A DNA stretch of 12,116 bases. It comes from JBHHZI01 sp046757965 (GTDB lineage: Bacteria; Acidobacteriota; Polarisedimenticolia; SMYD01). Under the pieces are notes generated by a model. It had not been told where the DNA came from, made no database searches, and worked only from the letters and a program-made list of their open reading frames with translations. Location of the stretch: NCBI GenBank assembly GCA_046757965.1, contig JBHHZI010000101.1:1-12116 (forward strand), read 5' to 3'. The translations under genes were made by a program, and so were the position numbers. Of the stretch, positions 1-7,379 are shown in pieces. Positions within the stretch are counted from its first letter, which is position 1. Each line of letters starts with the position of its first letter.

Positions 1-1
1 T

Positions 2-466
2 CCACCGCCGCCGGCCGCCGCGGACACGGTCACGGTGCCGGCGGTGACCGCGAAGGAGCTGGCCGCTTCCCTCACCGATCACCCGGCCCGCCTGATGGTG
101 GTCAATCTCTGGGCCACCTGGTGTGCTCCCTGCGTGGAGGAGATGCCGGTCCTCACCACCGCGGCGGCCTCCTTGGCCGACCGGGACGTAATCGTGATCG
201 GAGTCGCGTGTGATCTGGTCGCCGGGGCGGACGAGGAGAAGGCGAGACCGCGCGTCGAGGAGTTCGTCTCCCGGCACGCGTCCGGCCTGGAGAATTACCT
301 CTTCGTCGGTGACGAGAACGACCTGCACCGACTCTTCGATCATCCCGGGCCTCTGCCCTACACCGTCATTCTGCGCGCTGGACACGAGCGGGTGTGGAAC
401 CACGTCGGCATTCTCCACCCCGGCGAGATCGAGGCCGCCGTGGATTCGCTCCTGTCCAAGCCATAG
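2..466 (+). CDS. TlpA/ResA-like thioredoxin-fold protein, 5' end missing
   Basis: This is the C-terminal part (154 residues visible) of an extracytoplasmic thiol-disulfide oxidoreductase-like protein. The frame is open to the left edge and begins with a Pro/Ala-rich stretch (four prolines, then AAADTVTVP), which looks like the linker after a signal peptide or lipoprotein anchor. The GTG at 35 is therefore probably not the true start. The thioredoxin core shows VVNLWATWCAPC, with the CxxC cysteines coded at 122-124 and 131-133, then EEMPVL and a VIVIGVACD strand. GPLPYTVIL supplies the cis-proline typical of the fold. A TlpA-like protein reduces or oxidises exported partners such as apocytochromes, but no partner is visible here. 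Its TAG stop overlaps the GTG start of the next gene by one base, so the two are probably co-transcribed. I am confident of the fold and unsure of the specific role. Confidence 0.85.
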   Translation, partial: PPPPAAADTVTVPAVTAKELAASLTDHPARLMVVNLWATWCAPCVEEMPVLTTAAASLADRDVIVIGVACDLVAGADEEKARPRVEEFVSRHASGLENYLFVGDENDLHRLFDHPGPLPYTVILRAGHERVWNHVGILHPGEIEAAVDSLLSKP

Positions 467-2190
467 TGTCGCCCGACCGATTCCAGGCGCGGCGGCGGGG
501 GGGGCCGGTTCTCCTGCTGGCCGTCGGGATGGGCCTGGCGACACTGGCCCTCTGGACCCATGCCACCCTGCCCCGCGGTGACGATGTGGCCGAACATGTC
601 CAGTTCGTCCGGGGCTTCGCCGAGGGGCTTCGCGAGGGATGGCTCTATCCCCGCTGGCTCGGAGCCGCGAATCTGGGTTTCGGAGCCCCGGCGTTCGTGT
701 TCTACCCGCCCCTGGGGATGGCCCTCGCCGCCGGCCTCCTGCTCGCGGGCCTCCCGCTGTTCTCGAGCCTGCGGCTCGGCATTCTCCTGCTCACCGCCGG
801 AGGAGCCCTGGCGGGCGCTGCCCTGGGCCGGCATCTTGCCGGCGGGGACGGCAGAGCCGGGCCGGCCCGATGGGGCGCCGCGCTGGCCGGAGCCCTCCTC
901 GTCACCCTGCCCTACCATGCGGTGGACACCTACACACGGTTCGCCCTGGCGGAGCTCGGGACCTTCATGTTCCTGCCCTTCTTCTTCCGCGCCCTCGATA
1001 CACCCTCGGCAGGACAGCTCGCCCTGCCGCTCTCCTTCGCGGGCCTGTGTGTGACCCACCTGCCGACCGCCTATCTCGCGGTACTCATCGGCACCATCTG
1101 GACCGCGGCGCGCTCGCGCCGCCGGCTGCCGGCATACCTGCTCTCCATCGCCCTGGGGACGGCGTGCGCGGCAGTCTATGTGCTCCCCGCCGTGACGGAA
1201 CGGGGCGACGTGCACGCCGACTGGCTGGAGAGTAACCCGGTCTATCGATTCGATCACCACTGGCTGTTCAGTCCCGCCCACGTGGACGTCAGTGATGACC
1301 CCATTCACGGTCCCGCGCGCCAGACCGTGGCGCTGCCCACGTTGCCGGTGGTTCGACGCGGACTGCTGGTCACCATGCTGCTCGCTGCCGTCGCCTGGAC
1401 GCTGCGCCGCACCCATCTGCCCCGGGAGCCACCTGATCCCCTCAGGCCGTACGCGATCCTGATCGTCCTGTGCGCCGTGTTCATGACCCGGCTCGCCGAT
1501 CCGGTCTGGCGTTTCGTCCCGGGCCTGGCGTCGGTGGCCTTCCCATGGCGCCTCGGCCTGTTCCTGACCCTCGCCACGGCCATCATCGTCGCCGACACCC
1601 TCGTCCGCCTGTCGGTCGCGCACCGGACCGGGGCGCGCCTCGTCCTCGGGGCGACCCTCTCGCTCGCCCTGGCGGTGTCGTGGCACACCGGCCAGAACAC
1701 GGACTGGACCACCTTCACCCGGGCTCACGCCGACCTGCCCGGTGTCCGCCAGCGCGTCGCCGGGAGCTTCATGCCCCGGAGCAATCCCGTGATGCGCGGC
1801 TTCGCGGCCCGCCTGCCCGTGGCCACGCCACGTCTGACGGCGACCACCGGTGGCTCGTCCAACGGCCGGGTGCGGACGCTCAGCCACGCCAATCATCGCC
1901 GGGTCTATGACATCGTCACGCCGACCGGGGGCCGGCTCAACGCGGCCCTGTTCGACTTCCCGGTCTGGGAGGCCCGGATCGACGGTGTCTTGGTGGACCA
2001 CCAGGTCTCGACGGCCGATGGCACTGTCTCCGTCCCGGTGGCCCCCGGCCATCACCTGGTCGAATGGCGGTTTCGCAATCCGCCGCTGCGGCGGGCCGCC
2101 GCCTGGATCTCCATCGCGAGCCTCCTGACACTGTCTGCCTTGACGGTGGTTTCCGCCAACCGTACGATGAGACGAGGGCGAGCGGCTTGA
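466..2190 (+). CDS. GT-C-like polytopic membrane protein (PTPS_related / 6-pyruvoyl-tetrahydropterin synthase-related family)
   Basis: This is a 574-residue integral membrane protein. I place the start at the GTG at 466, overlapping the upstream TAG (TAGTG); a longer frame opens at 394 but lies inside the upstream gene. No Shine-Dalgarno is evident, so translation is probably coupled. A first membrane segment (about residues 14-31) is followed by a loop with RGDDVAEH (37-44), acidic residues placed as in GT-C glycosyltransferases. Then comes LYPRW (60-64) and GFGAPAFVFYPPLG (71-84), the hallmark of the PTPS_related membrane family. About ten hydrophobic segments follow. A periplasmic beta-rich tail contains FPVWEARIDGVLVD and APGHHLVEWRF, as in YfhO-type proteins, and a last membrane helix closes the protein. 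The family is thought to transfer sugars from polyprenyl-phosphate donors. The downstream GT2 gene could make that donor. The acceptor is unknown. Confidence 0.8.
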   Translation: MSPDRFQARRRGGPVLLLAVGMGLATLALWTHATLPRGDDVAEHVQFVRGFAEGLREGWLYPRWLGAANLGFGAPAFVFYPPLGMALAAGLLLAGLPLFSSLRLGILLLTAGGALAGAALGRHLAGGDGRAGPARWGAALAGALLVTLPYHAVDTYTRFALAELGTFMFLPFFFRALDTPSAGQLALPLSFAGLCVTHLPTAYLAVLIGTIWTAARSRRRLPAYLLSIALGTACAAVYVLPAVTERGDVHADWLESNPVYRFDHHWLFSPAHVDVSDDPIHGPARQTVALPTLPVVRRGLLVTMLLAAVAWTLRRTHLPREPPDPLRPYAILIVLCAVFMTRLADPVWRFVPGLASVAFPWRLGLFLTLATAIIVADTLVRLSVAHRTGARLVLGATLSLALAVSWHTGQNTDWTTFTRAHADLPGVRQRVAGSFMPRSNPVMRGFAARLPVATPRLTATTGGSSNGRVRTLSHANHRRVYDIVTPTGGRLNAALFDFPVWEARIDGVLVDHQVSTADGTVSVPVAPGHHLVEWRFRNPPLRRAAAWISIASLLTLSALTVVSANRTMRRGRAA

Positions 2191-3638
2191 AGATCTCCAT
2201 CGTCATCCCGGTATTCAACGAGGCACTCACGATCGAGGAACTCCTCGCCCGCGTGGAAGCGGTCCCCCTCGACAAGGAGATCATCGTCGTCGACGATGGC
2301 TCGACCGACGGCACCCGTGAGATCCTCGAATCGGTCGACAGCCCCTTCATCAGCGTGCTGTCTCACGCGAAGAATCGAGGCAAGGGGGCGGCCCTGTCCA
2401 CCGGCTTCGCCAAGACGACGGGCGATATCGTGGTCATCCAGGATGCGGATCTCGAGTACCACCCGTCGGAGATTCCCGCTCTCGTGGCTCCGATCCTCGA
2501 TGACCGGGCGGATGTCGTCTTCGGCTCGCGCTTCATGGGGGCGCGGCGCGTCTTCATGTTCTCTCACTGGCTCGGCAACAAGATTCTCACGTTGCTGACC
2601 AACCTGCTCTACAACACCACGCTGACCGACATGGAGACCTGCTACAAGGCGATTCGAGGAGACGTGGCCCGGGACTTCCACCTCCGGGCGAAGGGATTCG
2701 GCTGCGAGCCGGAGATGACCGCCAAGGTCTTCAAGCGCCAGCTCCGCGTCTACGAGATCCCCATCAGTTACGATGGCCGGACCTACGCCGAGGGCAAGAA
2801 GATCACCTGGCGGGACGGATTGAAGGCGGTCTACTGGCTGCTCCGGTGTCGCTTCACCGTCGAGAACGTGGGCCACGAGACCTTACGGCGCCTCGCTGTC
2901 ACCGATCAGTACAGCCGCTTCCTCGCCCGGGAGATCGCGCCCCACGTCGGCCGCCGGATCCTCGAGGTCGGGTCGGGACTCGGCAGCATCTCCGGACACC
3001 TGGCCGTGCGCGATCTCCTGGTGGTGAGTGACATCTCCGAGTCGTACCTCGATCTGCTCCGGCACCGGCTCGCCGGCTCCCGCCGTGTGAAGGTCGTGCA
3101 CTACGACCTTGCCGGAGGTGACCGGCCGGATCTCCAGGAGATGGAGCTGGACACCATCATCTGCGTCAACGTGCTCGAGCATGTGGAGAATGACGAGGCC
3201 GCGCTCCGGGGGCTCACCCGTCTTCTGGTTCCCGGGGGACATCTCATTCTCCTGGTCCCCGCGCATCAGGTACTGTATTCCAATCTCGACCGCAACCTGG
3301 ATCATTTTCGCCGCTACTCGCGCGCCCGTCTCCTCGATCTCATCGAGCGGTCCGGTCTGTCGGTGGAGAGGGCGTACCACCTGAACGTCCTGGGCGCGCT
3401 CGGCTGGTGGCTGAACGGCCGCGTTCTCCGGCGGCGCGTGCTGCCGGGCAATCAGCTCCGGGCGTTCAGTTTTCTGATCCCGTTCCTGGCGATGGAACGC
3501 TGGGTCCGGCCGCCCTGCGGGCTCTCTCTCATGGTCATCGCCCGCCACACCTCGGTCACGGTGCCGGCGTCATCCGGACGTCGCCACGCCGTCGCCCGGG
3601 GTCACCCCCGCAACACCGCCGAGGTGGGGGCCTCCTGA
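2187..3638 (+). CDS. Bifunctional family-2 glycosyltransferase / class I SAM-dependent methyltransferase
   Basis: The protein has 483 residues. The start is TTG 2187-2189, overlapping the previous TGA (TTGA), with a GAGGG motif at 2174-2178; the frame is also open further upstream but lacks homology there. Residues 1-223 form a DPM1/DPG-synthase-like GT-A domain: VIPVFNE (6-12), VVDDGSTDGT (34-43), NRGKGAAL (63-70), the DxD-type QDADLEYHP (85-93), GSRF (113-116) and TDMETCYK (147-154). Such enzymes load a nucleotide sugar onto a polyprenyl phosphate at the inner face of the membrane. Residues 224-470 are a methyltransferase: SAM motif I ILEVGSGLGSIS (258-269), acidic motif VVSDIS (279-284) and CVNVLEHVENDE (326-337). 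Its target (sugar or lipid head) is unknown. The last 30 residues are polar and unconserved in appearance. Both catalytic halves look intact, and the gene is coupled to the GT-C gene. Confidence 0.88.
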   Translation: MKISIVIPVFNEALTIEELLARVEAVPLDKEIIVVDDGSTDGTREILESVDSPFISVLSHAKNRGKGAALSTGFAKTTGDIVVIQDADLEYHPSEIPALVAPILDDRADVVFGSRFMGARRVFMFSHWLGNKILTLLTNLLYNTTLTDMETCYKAIRGDVARDFHLRAKGFGCEPEMTAKVFKRQLRVYEIPISYDGRTYAEGKKITWRDGLKAVYWLLRCRFTVENVGHETLRRLAVTDQYSRFLAREIAPHVGRRILEVGSGLGSISGHLAVRDLLVVSDISESYLDLLRHRLAGSRRVKVVHYDLAGGDRPDLQEMELDTIICVNVLEHVENDEAALRGLTRLLVPGGHLILLVPAHQVLYSNLDRNLDHFRRYSRARLLDLIERSGLSVERAYHLNVLGALGWWLNGRVLRRRVLPGNQLRAFSFLIPFLAMERWVRPPCGLSLMVIARHTSVTVPASSGRRHAVARGHPRNTAEVGAS

Positions 3639-3642
3639 CGGG

Positions 3643-4392
3643 TCACCGGGGCAACGACGAATCCGCGGCCTCGACCGCCGTCAACTGCGCCGGGCCCCGG
3701 CGCCAGGCCGAGCCGGACCAGGTGCGCACCGCCTCACCGAGGTCGATCAGATCGCGGCCCCATCCGCTCCAGCGCAGGATCTCCTCCTCCGGCGTGCCGG
3801 GGGACAGGGTCAGGCTGCCGGTCCCCGGATCGGCGACGACGCTGTCGCTGCGAGACAGGCCCTGCGGCGTCTGCACGGAGACGTGCCCTTCGCAGCGCGC
3901 CGTGCCATCCGGAGCAAGGAGCAAGGCGTCGGCCTCGATCCGCAGGTCATCGCCCACGGTGAGCCGCACCGCTCCCCTCACTCCCAGCCGCCCATCGGAC
4001 GGCGTCAGACGAGCCTCTGCGGCCTGCAGACGGGCCAGAACCGAGGCGCCGCGGAGCAATTCCATCACCGGATTTTCGAGCTGAATGCCCTTTCCATCCG
4101 TGATCAGGGCTGTGGCGCGCACCTGCCAGCGGGCGCCCGTCCGTGTGAAGGCCTGGTGAGAGAATCTCTCGAGCCGCACCGCCACGGCACCGGCCGTGTC
4201 GGACCCGGAAGAAGGGATCGCCGCCGGCACGAGGGGCTGGAGCGGCCCCTCGTCAGTGCCTCCGACGCGGGCTGCCAGGGAGATGAGGGCGATACCCGCA
4301 ACCACCCCGCTCACCGCGAAGAGCCACGGCACGCCGGTTCGGCGCACGCCCGGGCGGCCCGGCAGATCCTCGGACCTTCCAACATCCCTCAT
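3643..4392 (-). CDS. LptC-like anchored periplasmic protein
   Basis: The protein has 249 residues. I choose the ATG at 4392-4390 because a strong GGAGGGAGGT lies just upstream. A 14-codon longer form (ATG at 4434) lacks a good ribosome site and would begin only a few bases from the candidate promoter. A basic N-terminus precedes one membrane anchor (residues 21-41), then a linker. From about 72 to 195 there are short beta-strands with alternating patterns (RWQVRATALITDGKGIQLENPVMELL, ARLQAAEARLTPSDGRL, RLTVGDDLRIEADALLLAP, CEGHVSVQTPQG) that resemble the LptC/LptA beta-jellyroll used for lipopolysaccharide transport. No LptA, LptB or KdsC neighbour is visible, so the assignment rests on pattern alone. 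Another anchored beta-protein is possible. The 3' end faces the glycosyltransferase gene with only four bases between the stops. Confidence 0.55.
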   Translation of the reverse strand: MRDVGRSEDLPGRPGVRRTGVPWLFAVSGVVAGIALISLAARVGGTDEGPLQPLVPAAIPSSGSDTAGAVAVRLERFSHQAFTRTGARWQVRATALITDGKGIQLENPVMELLRGASVLARLQAAEARLTPSDGRLGVRGAVRLTVGDDLRIEADALLLAPDGTARCEGHVSVQTPQGLSRSDSVVADPGTGSLTLSPGTPEEEILRWSGWGRDLIDLGEAVRTWSGSAWRRGPAQLTAVEAADSSLPR

Positions 4393-4442
4393 CGGACCTC
4401 CCTCCTGCCCGGACGGCGCCGGGCGCGGGGACATCTGGAGGG

Positions 4443-4472
4443 ATCATAGATACACCGGGCCGGATCCGGCAA
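4443..4472 (-). promoter_or_regulatory. Candidate sigma70-type promoter for the LptC-like gene
   Basis: Read on the minus strand, TTGCCG (4472-4467) is followed after 18 bases by TATGAT (4448-4443), four and five of six consensus bases. Transcription would begin near 4436, giving a leader of about 45 bases before the ATG at 4392 and favouring that start over the upstream ATG at 4434. A perfect 12-base palindrome, GCCGGATCCGGC (4459-4470), lies in the spacer and -35 area, but such palindromes are expected by chance at this GC content. The call is by inspection only. Confidence 0.42.
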
Positions 4473-4511
4473 GCACCCTTCTCGTAAGAGGCCGTGTGCC
4501 GGGTCAGGGTC

Positions 4512-6224
4512 TCAGCCGTGCAGGTCGGCCGTCGGCAGGAATCGCGGCGGGCGGCGAACCCGTGTGGCCACCTCGAAGGCGTGGGCCAGCCGGATGAGAA
4601 CTCCCTCGCTGTACGGGCCGCCGATGAACGACAGACCCACCGGCAGACCGAACACGTATCCCGCCGGAACGGTGAGGCTCGGATAGCCCGACACCGCCGC
4701 GGGAGACGAACTCCCCCCGGTGAAATGGTCGCCATTGACCAGGTCGATGGTCCACGGCGGGGAGCCGGTGGGCGCCACGATGGCATCCAGCTTGTGCTCC
4801 CTCATCACCGCATCGATCCCTTCCTTCCGGGACAGACGGTGGTTCGCCGCCAGGGCCTCACGGTATTCGGGGCGGCTCAGCGGACCTTTCTCCGCCGCCA
4901 TCGTGAAGATCTCCTGGCCGAAGTACTTCAGTTCCCGGTCCCGGTTCCGTTCATTGAACTCGATCAGACCGTCGAGTGTCTTCACCGGCGCCAGTGGCCC
5001 GAGGCCTGCCAGGTAGGCGTTGATATCCGCCTTGAAGTCCGACAGCAGGACCTCGAATTCCGTGTCATCGTACTCCCCGACGTGGGGAATATCCGCCGGA
5101 TCGATCAGGATGGCCCCGGCCCGCTGCATCTCGGTCAGCGCCGACTCGATGATCGCATCGGTGGCAGCGCTGTACCCGAAGAAATTCTTCCGTGCCACAC
5201 CGATCCGGGCGCCCCGCAGCCCGTGCGGATCGAGAAAGCGCGTGTAGTCCGGTTCTCGCCGGCCATGGGCCGGGCGCGTCATCGGATCGTCCCGGTCCCG
5301 GCCCGCAATGACACCCAGCAGAATGGCCGCGTCGGCCACGCTGCGTGCCATCGGACCGGCGGTATCCTGGTTGTGCGACAGCGGAATGATGCCGGCCCGG
5401 CTGACGAGCCCGACTGTCGGCTTGATCCCCACGATGGAACTGGCCGCCGACGGACAGACGATCGATCCGTCCGTCTCCGTCCCGATGGAGACGGCGGCAA
5501 AGTTCGCCGCGATGGCCGCCCCGGACCCGGCACTCGATCCGCAGGGACTGCGGTCCAGAGCATACGGGTTGCGTCCCTGGCCGCCACGACCGCTCCACCC
5601 GCTCGTCGAGTGCGTCGAGCGGAAATTGGCCCATTCGCTGAGATTGGTCTTGCCCAGCAGCACGGCACCGGCCGCGCGGAGTTGCCGCGCGACGAACGCA
5701 TCCTTTGCCGGCCGGGAGCCGGCCAGGGCCAGGGAGCCGGCCGACGTGGTCATCCGATCGGCGGTCCCGACGTTGTCCTTCAGCAGGACCGGCACGCCGT
5801 GCAGGGGACCCCGGACGTGACCATCCCGTCGCTCCGCGTCCAGGGTCTCGGCATCGGCGAGCGCATCGGGATTCATCTCCAGGATCTGTGCGAGGCGCGG
5901 CCCGTCGCGATCCAGCGCCGCGATCCGATCGGCGTACAGTTCGACCAGCCGGCGCGCGGTGTAACGCCCCGTCTGCATGCCCTCCTGAAGATCGGGAATC
6001 GAGGCCTCGAGCAGCTCGAAATCACCGGGGTCGCGAGCCGTCCCGCCGGCGGCCTGCTCGTGCCCCGACGCTGTCCCATCCGGGCTGTCCGGCTGCGGAA
6101 CCGCACCGGTCGCGCGCACCCGCGGGGCCGGCCCCACGGCCACCAGGGCTGCGCCGAGCCCTCCGGCACGCAAGAACGAGCGCCGGCTCGTCGCCGGTCG
6201 CGGCCTGTCCGATCCATGTCCCAT
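4512..6224 (-). CDS. Tat-exported amidase-signature family enzyme
   Basis: The protein has 570 residues. Start ATG 6224-6222 is preceded by GGAGGAGG at an 8-base spacing; the frame also opens 29 codons further upstream without such support. The N-terminus carries a twin-arginine signal, SRRSFLRAGGLGAALVAV (13-30), so the folded enzyme should be exported. The amidase-signature core is complete: GVPVLLKDN with catalytic Lys149, SPCGSSAGSGAA with the cis-Ser at 230, and GTETDGSIVCPS with nucleophile Ser254. The 24-residue gap between the two serines is the family norm. GKTNLSEWANFRS and GIKPTVGLVSRAGIIP are also typical. The C-terminal APTGSPPW..DLVNGDHF resembles peptide amidases more than GatA. 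The family hydrolyses amide bonds, but the substrate cannot be read from the sequence. It lies upstream of the LptC-like gene on the same strand with a 119-base gap that contains a separate promoter. Confidence 0.9.
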   Translation of the reverse strand: MGHGSDRPRPATSRRSFLRAGGLGAALVAVGPAPRVRATGAVPQPDSPDGTASGHEQAAGGTARDPGDFELLEASIPDLQEGMQTGRYTARRLVELYADRIAALDRDGPRLAQILEMNPDALADAETLDAERRDGHVRGPLHGVPVLLKDNVGTADRMTTSAGSLALAGSRPAKDAFVARQLRAAGAVLLGKTNLSEWANFRSTHSTSGWSGRGGQGRNPYALDRSPCGSSAGSGAAIAANFAAVSIGTETDGSIVCPSAASSIVGIKPTVGLVSRAGIIPLSHNQDTAGPMARSVADAAILLGVIAGRDRDDPMTRPAHGRREPDYTRFLDPHGLRGARIGVARKNFFGYSAATDAIIESALTEMQRAGAILIDPADIPHVGEYDDTEFEVLLSDFKADINAYLAGLGPLAPVKTLDGLIEFNERNRDRELKYFGQEIFTMAAEKGPLSRPEYREALAANHRLSRKEGIDAVMREHKLDAIVAPTGSPPWTIDLVNGDHFTGGSSSPAAVSGYPSLTVPAGYVFGLPVGLSFIGGPYSEGVLIRLAHAFEVATRVRRPPRFLPTADLHG

Positions 6225-6355
6225 CGTGGTCGCCTCCTCCGCATCAGCGCGCCGGACTGTTGACGGCACCGGTTCCCGTCGTTCATCCGGCGAGAAGTCG
6301 CAGACTACCACAGGCGCACTGGCGCCGGACCCGATGGGGGAGATGGCGCAGAGCC

Positions 6356-6384
6356 TTTTCCGGGAATCGGGGACCTTGTAGTAT
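6356..6384 (+). promoter_or_regulatory. Weak candidate promoter for the barrel/NHL/HMA operon
   Basis: In the 192-base divergent gap between the amidase and the barrel gene, TAGTAT (6379-6384) sits 17 bases after TTTTCC (6356-6361). The match is poor, particularly at -35. The region must hold promoters for both directions. I see no clear palindromic operator, riboswitch or metal box in it. Confidence 0.25.
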
Positions 6385-6416
6385 GGCCACCCGACAGGGA
6401 CCTGGAGGAGATCGGC

Positions 6417-7379
6417 ATGGCAGGTACTGCCCGTGGTTCTTCATCACCGGTTCGTCTCCTGGTGGCTTCGCTTGCCGTCCGCGCGATTCCCCGCTCCTGC
6501 TCTGACTGGCCCGGATTCCCGTCGGGCCGCGCGGCACACCGCCGTCTCCGCGCGGCCATCTGGCTCGGCGTGGCCAGCAGCTTCGCCGTCCCGCTGCCCG
6601 CTCAGATCATCGCCCCGGCCGGACGCACGCTGTTCAACCAGGCGGTGATGGTGCGCAGCGTCTTCACGGCCTCGGCGTTCGACGAGCCCGCCCCCGGCGC
6701 CGACGTTCACCAGCTCGCCCTGAGAGAAGCGGTGATCTGGGGAGCTACACCGCGGCTGACGTTCACCGTGGTGACGCCGGTGATCGAGAAGAAGGTCAGC
6801 CCCCCCGGATTCGCCGGCATCGATCGCCGCCTGCGCGGCACCGGTGACACGTCGCTGTTTGCTCGCTTCGACGCCTGGAAGAAGAACGTGCCTCGCGGCT
6901 CCACACGGCTCACGCCTGAGTTCGGTCTGACGCTGCCGACCGGCGGCGCCTTCTCCGACGGCTCCACCGACCTCTCCGCCACGCTCATCTTCTCGCATGT
7001 CCGCGACCCGCACTGGCTGGTGGCCGACGTCCAGGTCACCCGCAACGGCAACGGCGACGGCGACCTCAGGCAGGGCACGCAGTGGCGGGTCGACCTCGCC
7101 TACCTCAATCGTCTCCTGCCCCGCCGGCAGATGGGAACCCGCAGCCTCTATCTCGTGGCCGAGCTCAACGCCACCCACCAGCGAGGCGCCACGCGCGGCG
7201 GCGCCGACCTGTCCGACAGCGGCGGCTCGCTGCTGCGGTTCTCCCCCGGGCTGGAATTCTTTCTCAACCGGCGGGTTGTCATCGAGCAATCGATCTCGAT
7301 CCCCGTGGCCCGCAGTTTCGATGGACAGCAGGTGGAACCGGACATCACTTATCTGGCAGGGCTGCGATGGCTCTTCTGA
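6417..7379 (+). CDS. Outer-membrane beta-barrel transporter-like protein (phenol MetA-deg type)
   Basis: The protein has 320 residues. Start ATG 6417 follows GGAGGAG at a 6-base spacing. The N-terminus is unusually long: about 45 polar residues precede a signal-like hydrophobic stretch (LRAAIWLGVASSFAVPLPAQ, about 44-63). The mature part is built of alternating amphipathic strands. GTGDTSLFARFDAW (141-154), PEFGLTLPTGGAFSDGSTD (167-185) and the C-terminal GLRWLF (315-320), ending in the phenylalanine recognised by the BAM machinery, are typical of the outer-membrane 'transporter' family PF13557. The substrate is not predictable. It is the first gene of a three-gene operon whose next gene starts inside its last codons, so it may be the outer-membrane channel of a metal- or selenium-linked envelope system (inference). 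Confidence 0.72.
   Translation: MAGTARGSSSPVRLLVASLAVRAIPRSCSDWPGFPSGRAAHRRLRAAIWLGVASSFAVPLPAQIIAPAGRTLFNQAVMVRSVFTASAFDEPAPGADVHQLALREAVIWGATPRLTFTVVTPVIEKKVSPPGFAGIDRRLRGTGDTSLFARFDAWKKNVPRGSTRLTPEFGLTLPTGGAFSDGSTDLSATLIFSHVRDPHWLVADVQVTRNGNGDGDLRQGTQWRVDLAYLNRLLPRRQMGTRSLYLVAELNATHQRGATRGGADLSDSGGSLLRFSPGLEFFLNRRVVIEQSISIPVARSFDGQQVEPDITYLAGLRWLF

Noticed and set aside
28..43. 16-base sequence GGTCACGGTGCCGGCG repeated at 3554-3569
   Set aside because: Both copies encode part of Val-Thr-Val-Pro in GC-rich genes. A chance match is plausible and no element surrounds either copy.
358..2055. 565-residue open frame on the minus strand
   Set aside because: It is a shadow of the GT-C gene: low-complexity Arg/Gly/Glu-rich translation with no domain signal. 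High GC produces many such frames.
4459..4470. 12-base palindrome GCCGGATCCGGC in the LptC promoter area
   Set aside because: By rough estimate several 12-base palindromes are expected by chance in 12 kb at this GC content.
4494..6263. 589-residue open frame on the plus strand
   Set aside because: It is antisense to the amidase gene, whose catalytic motifs are intact. The translation is Arg-rich with no recognisable domain.
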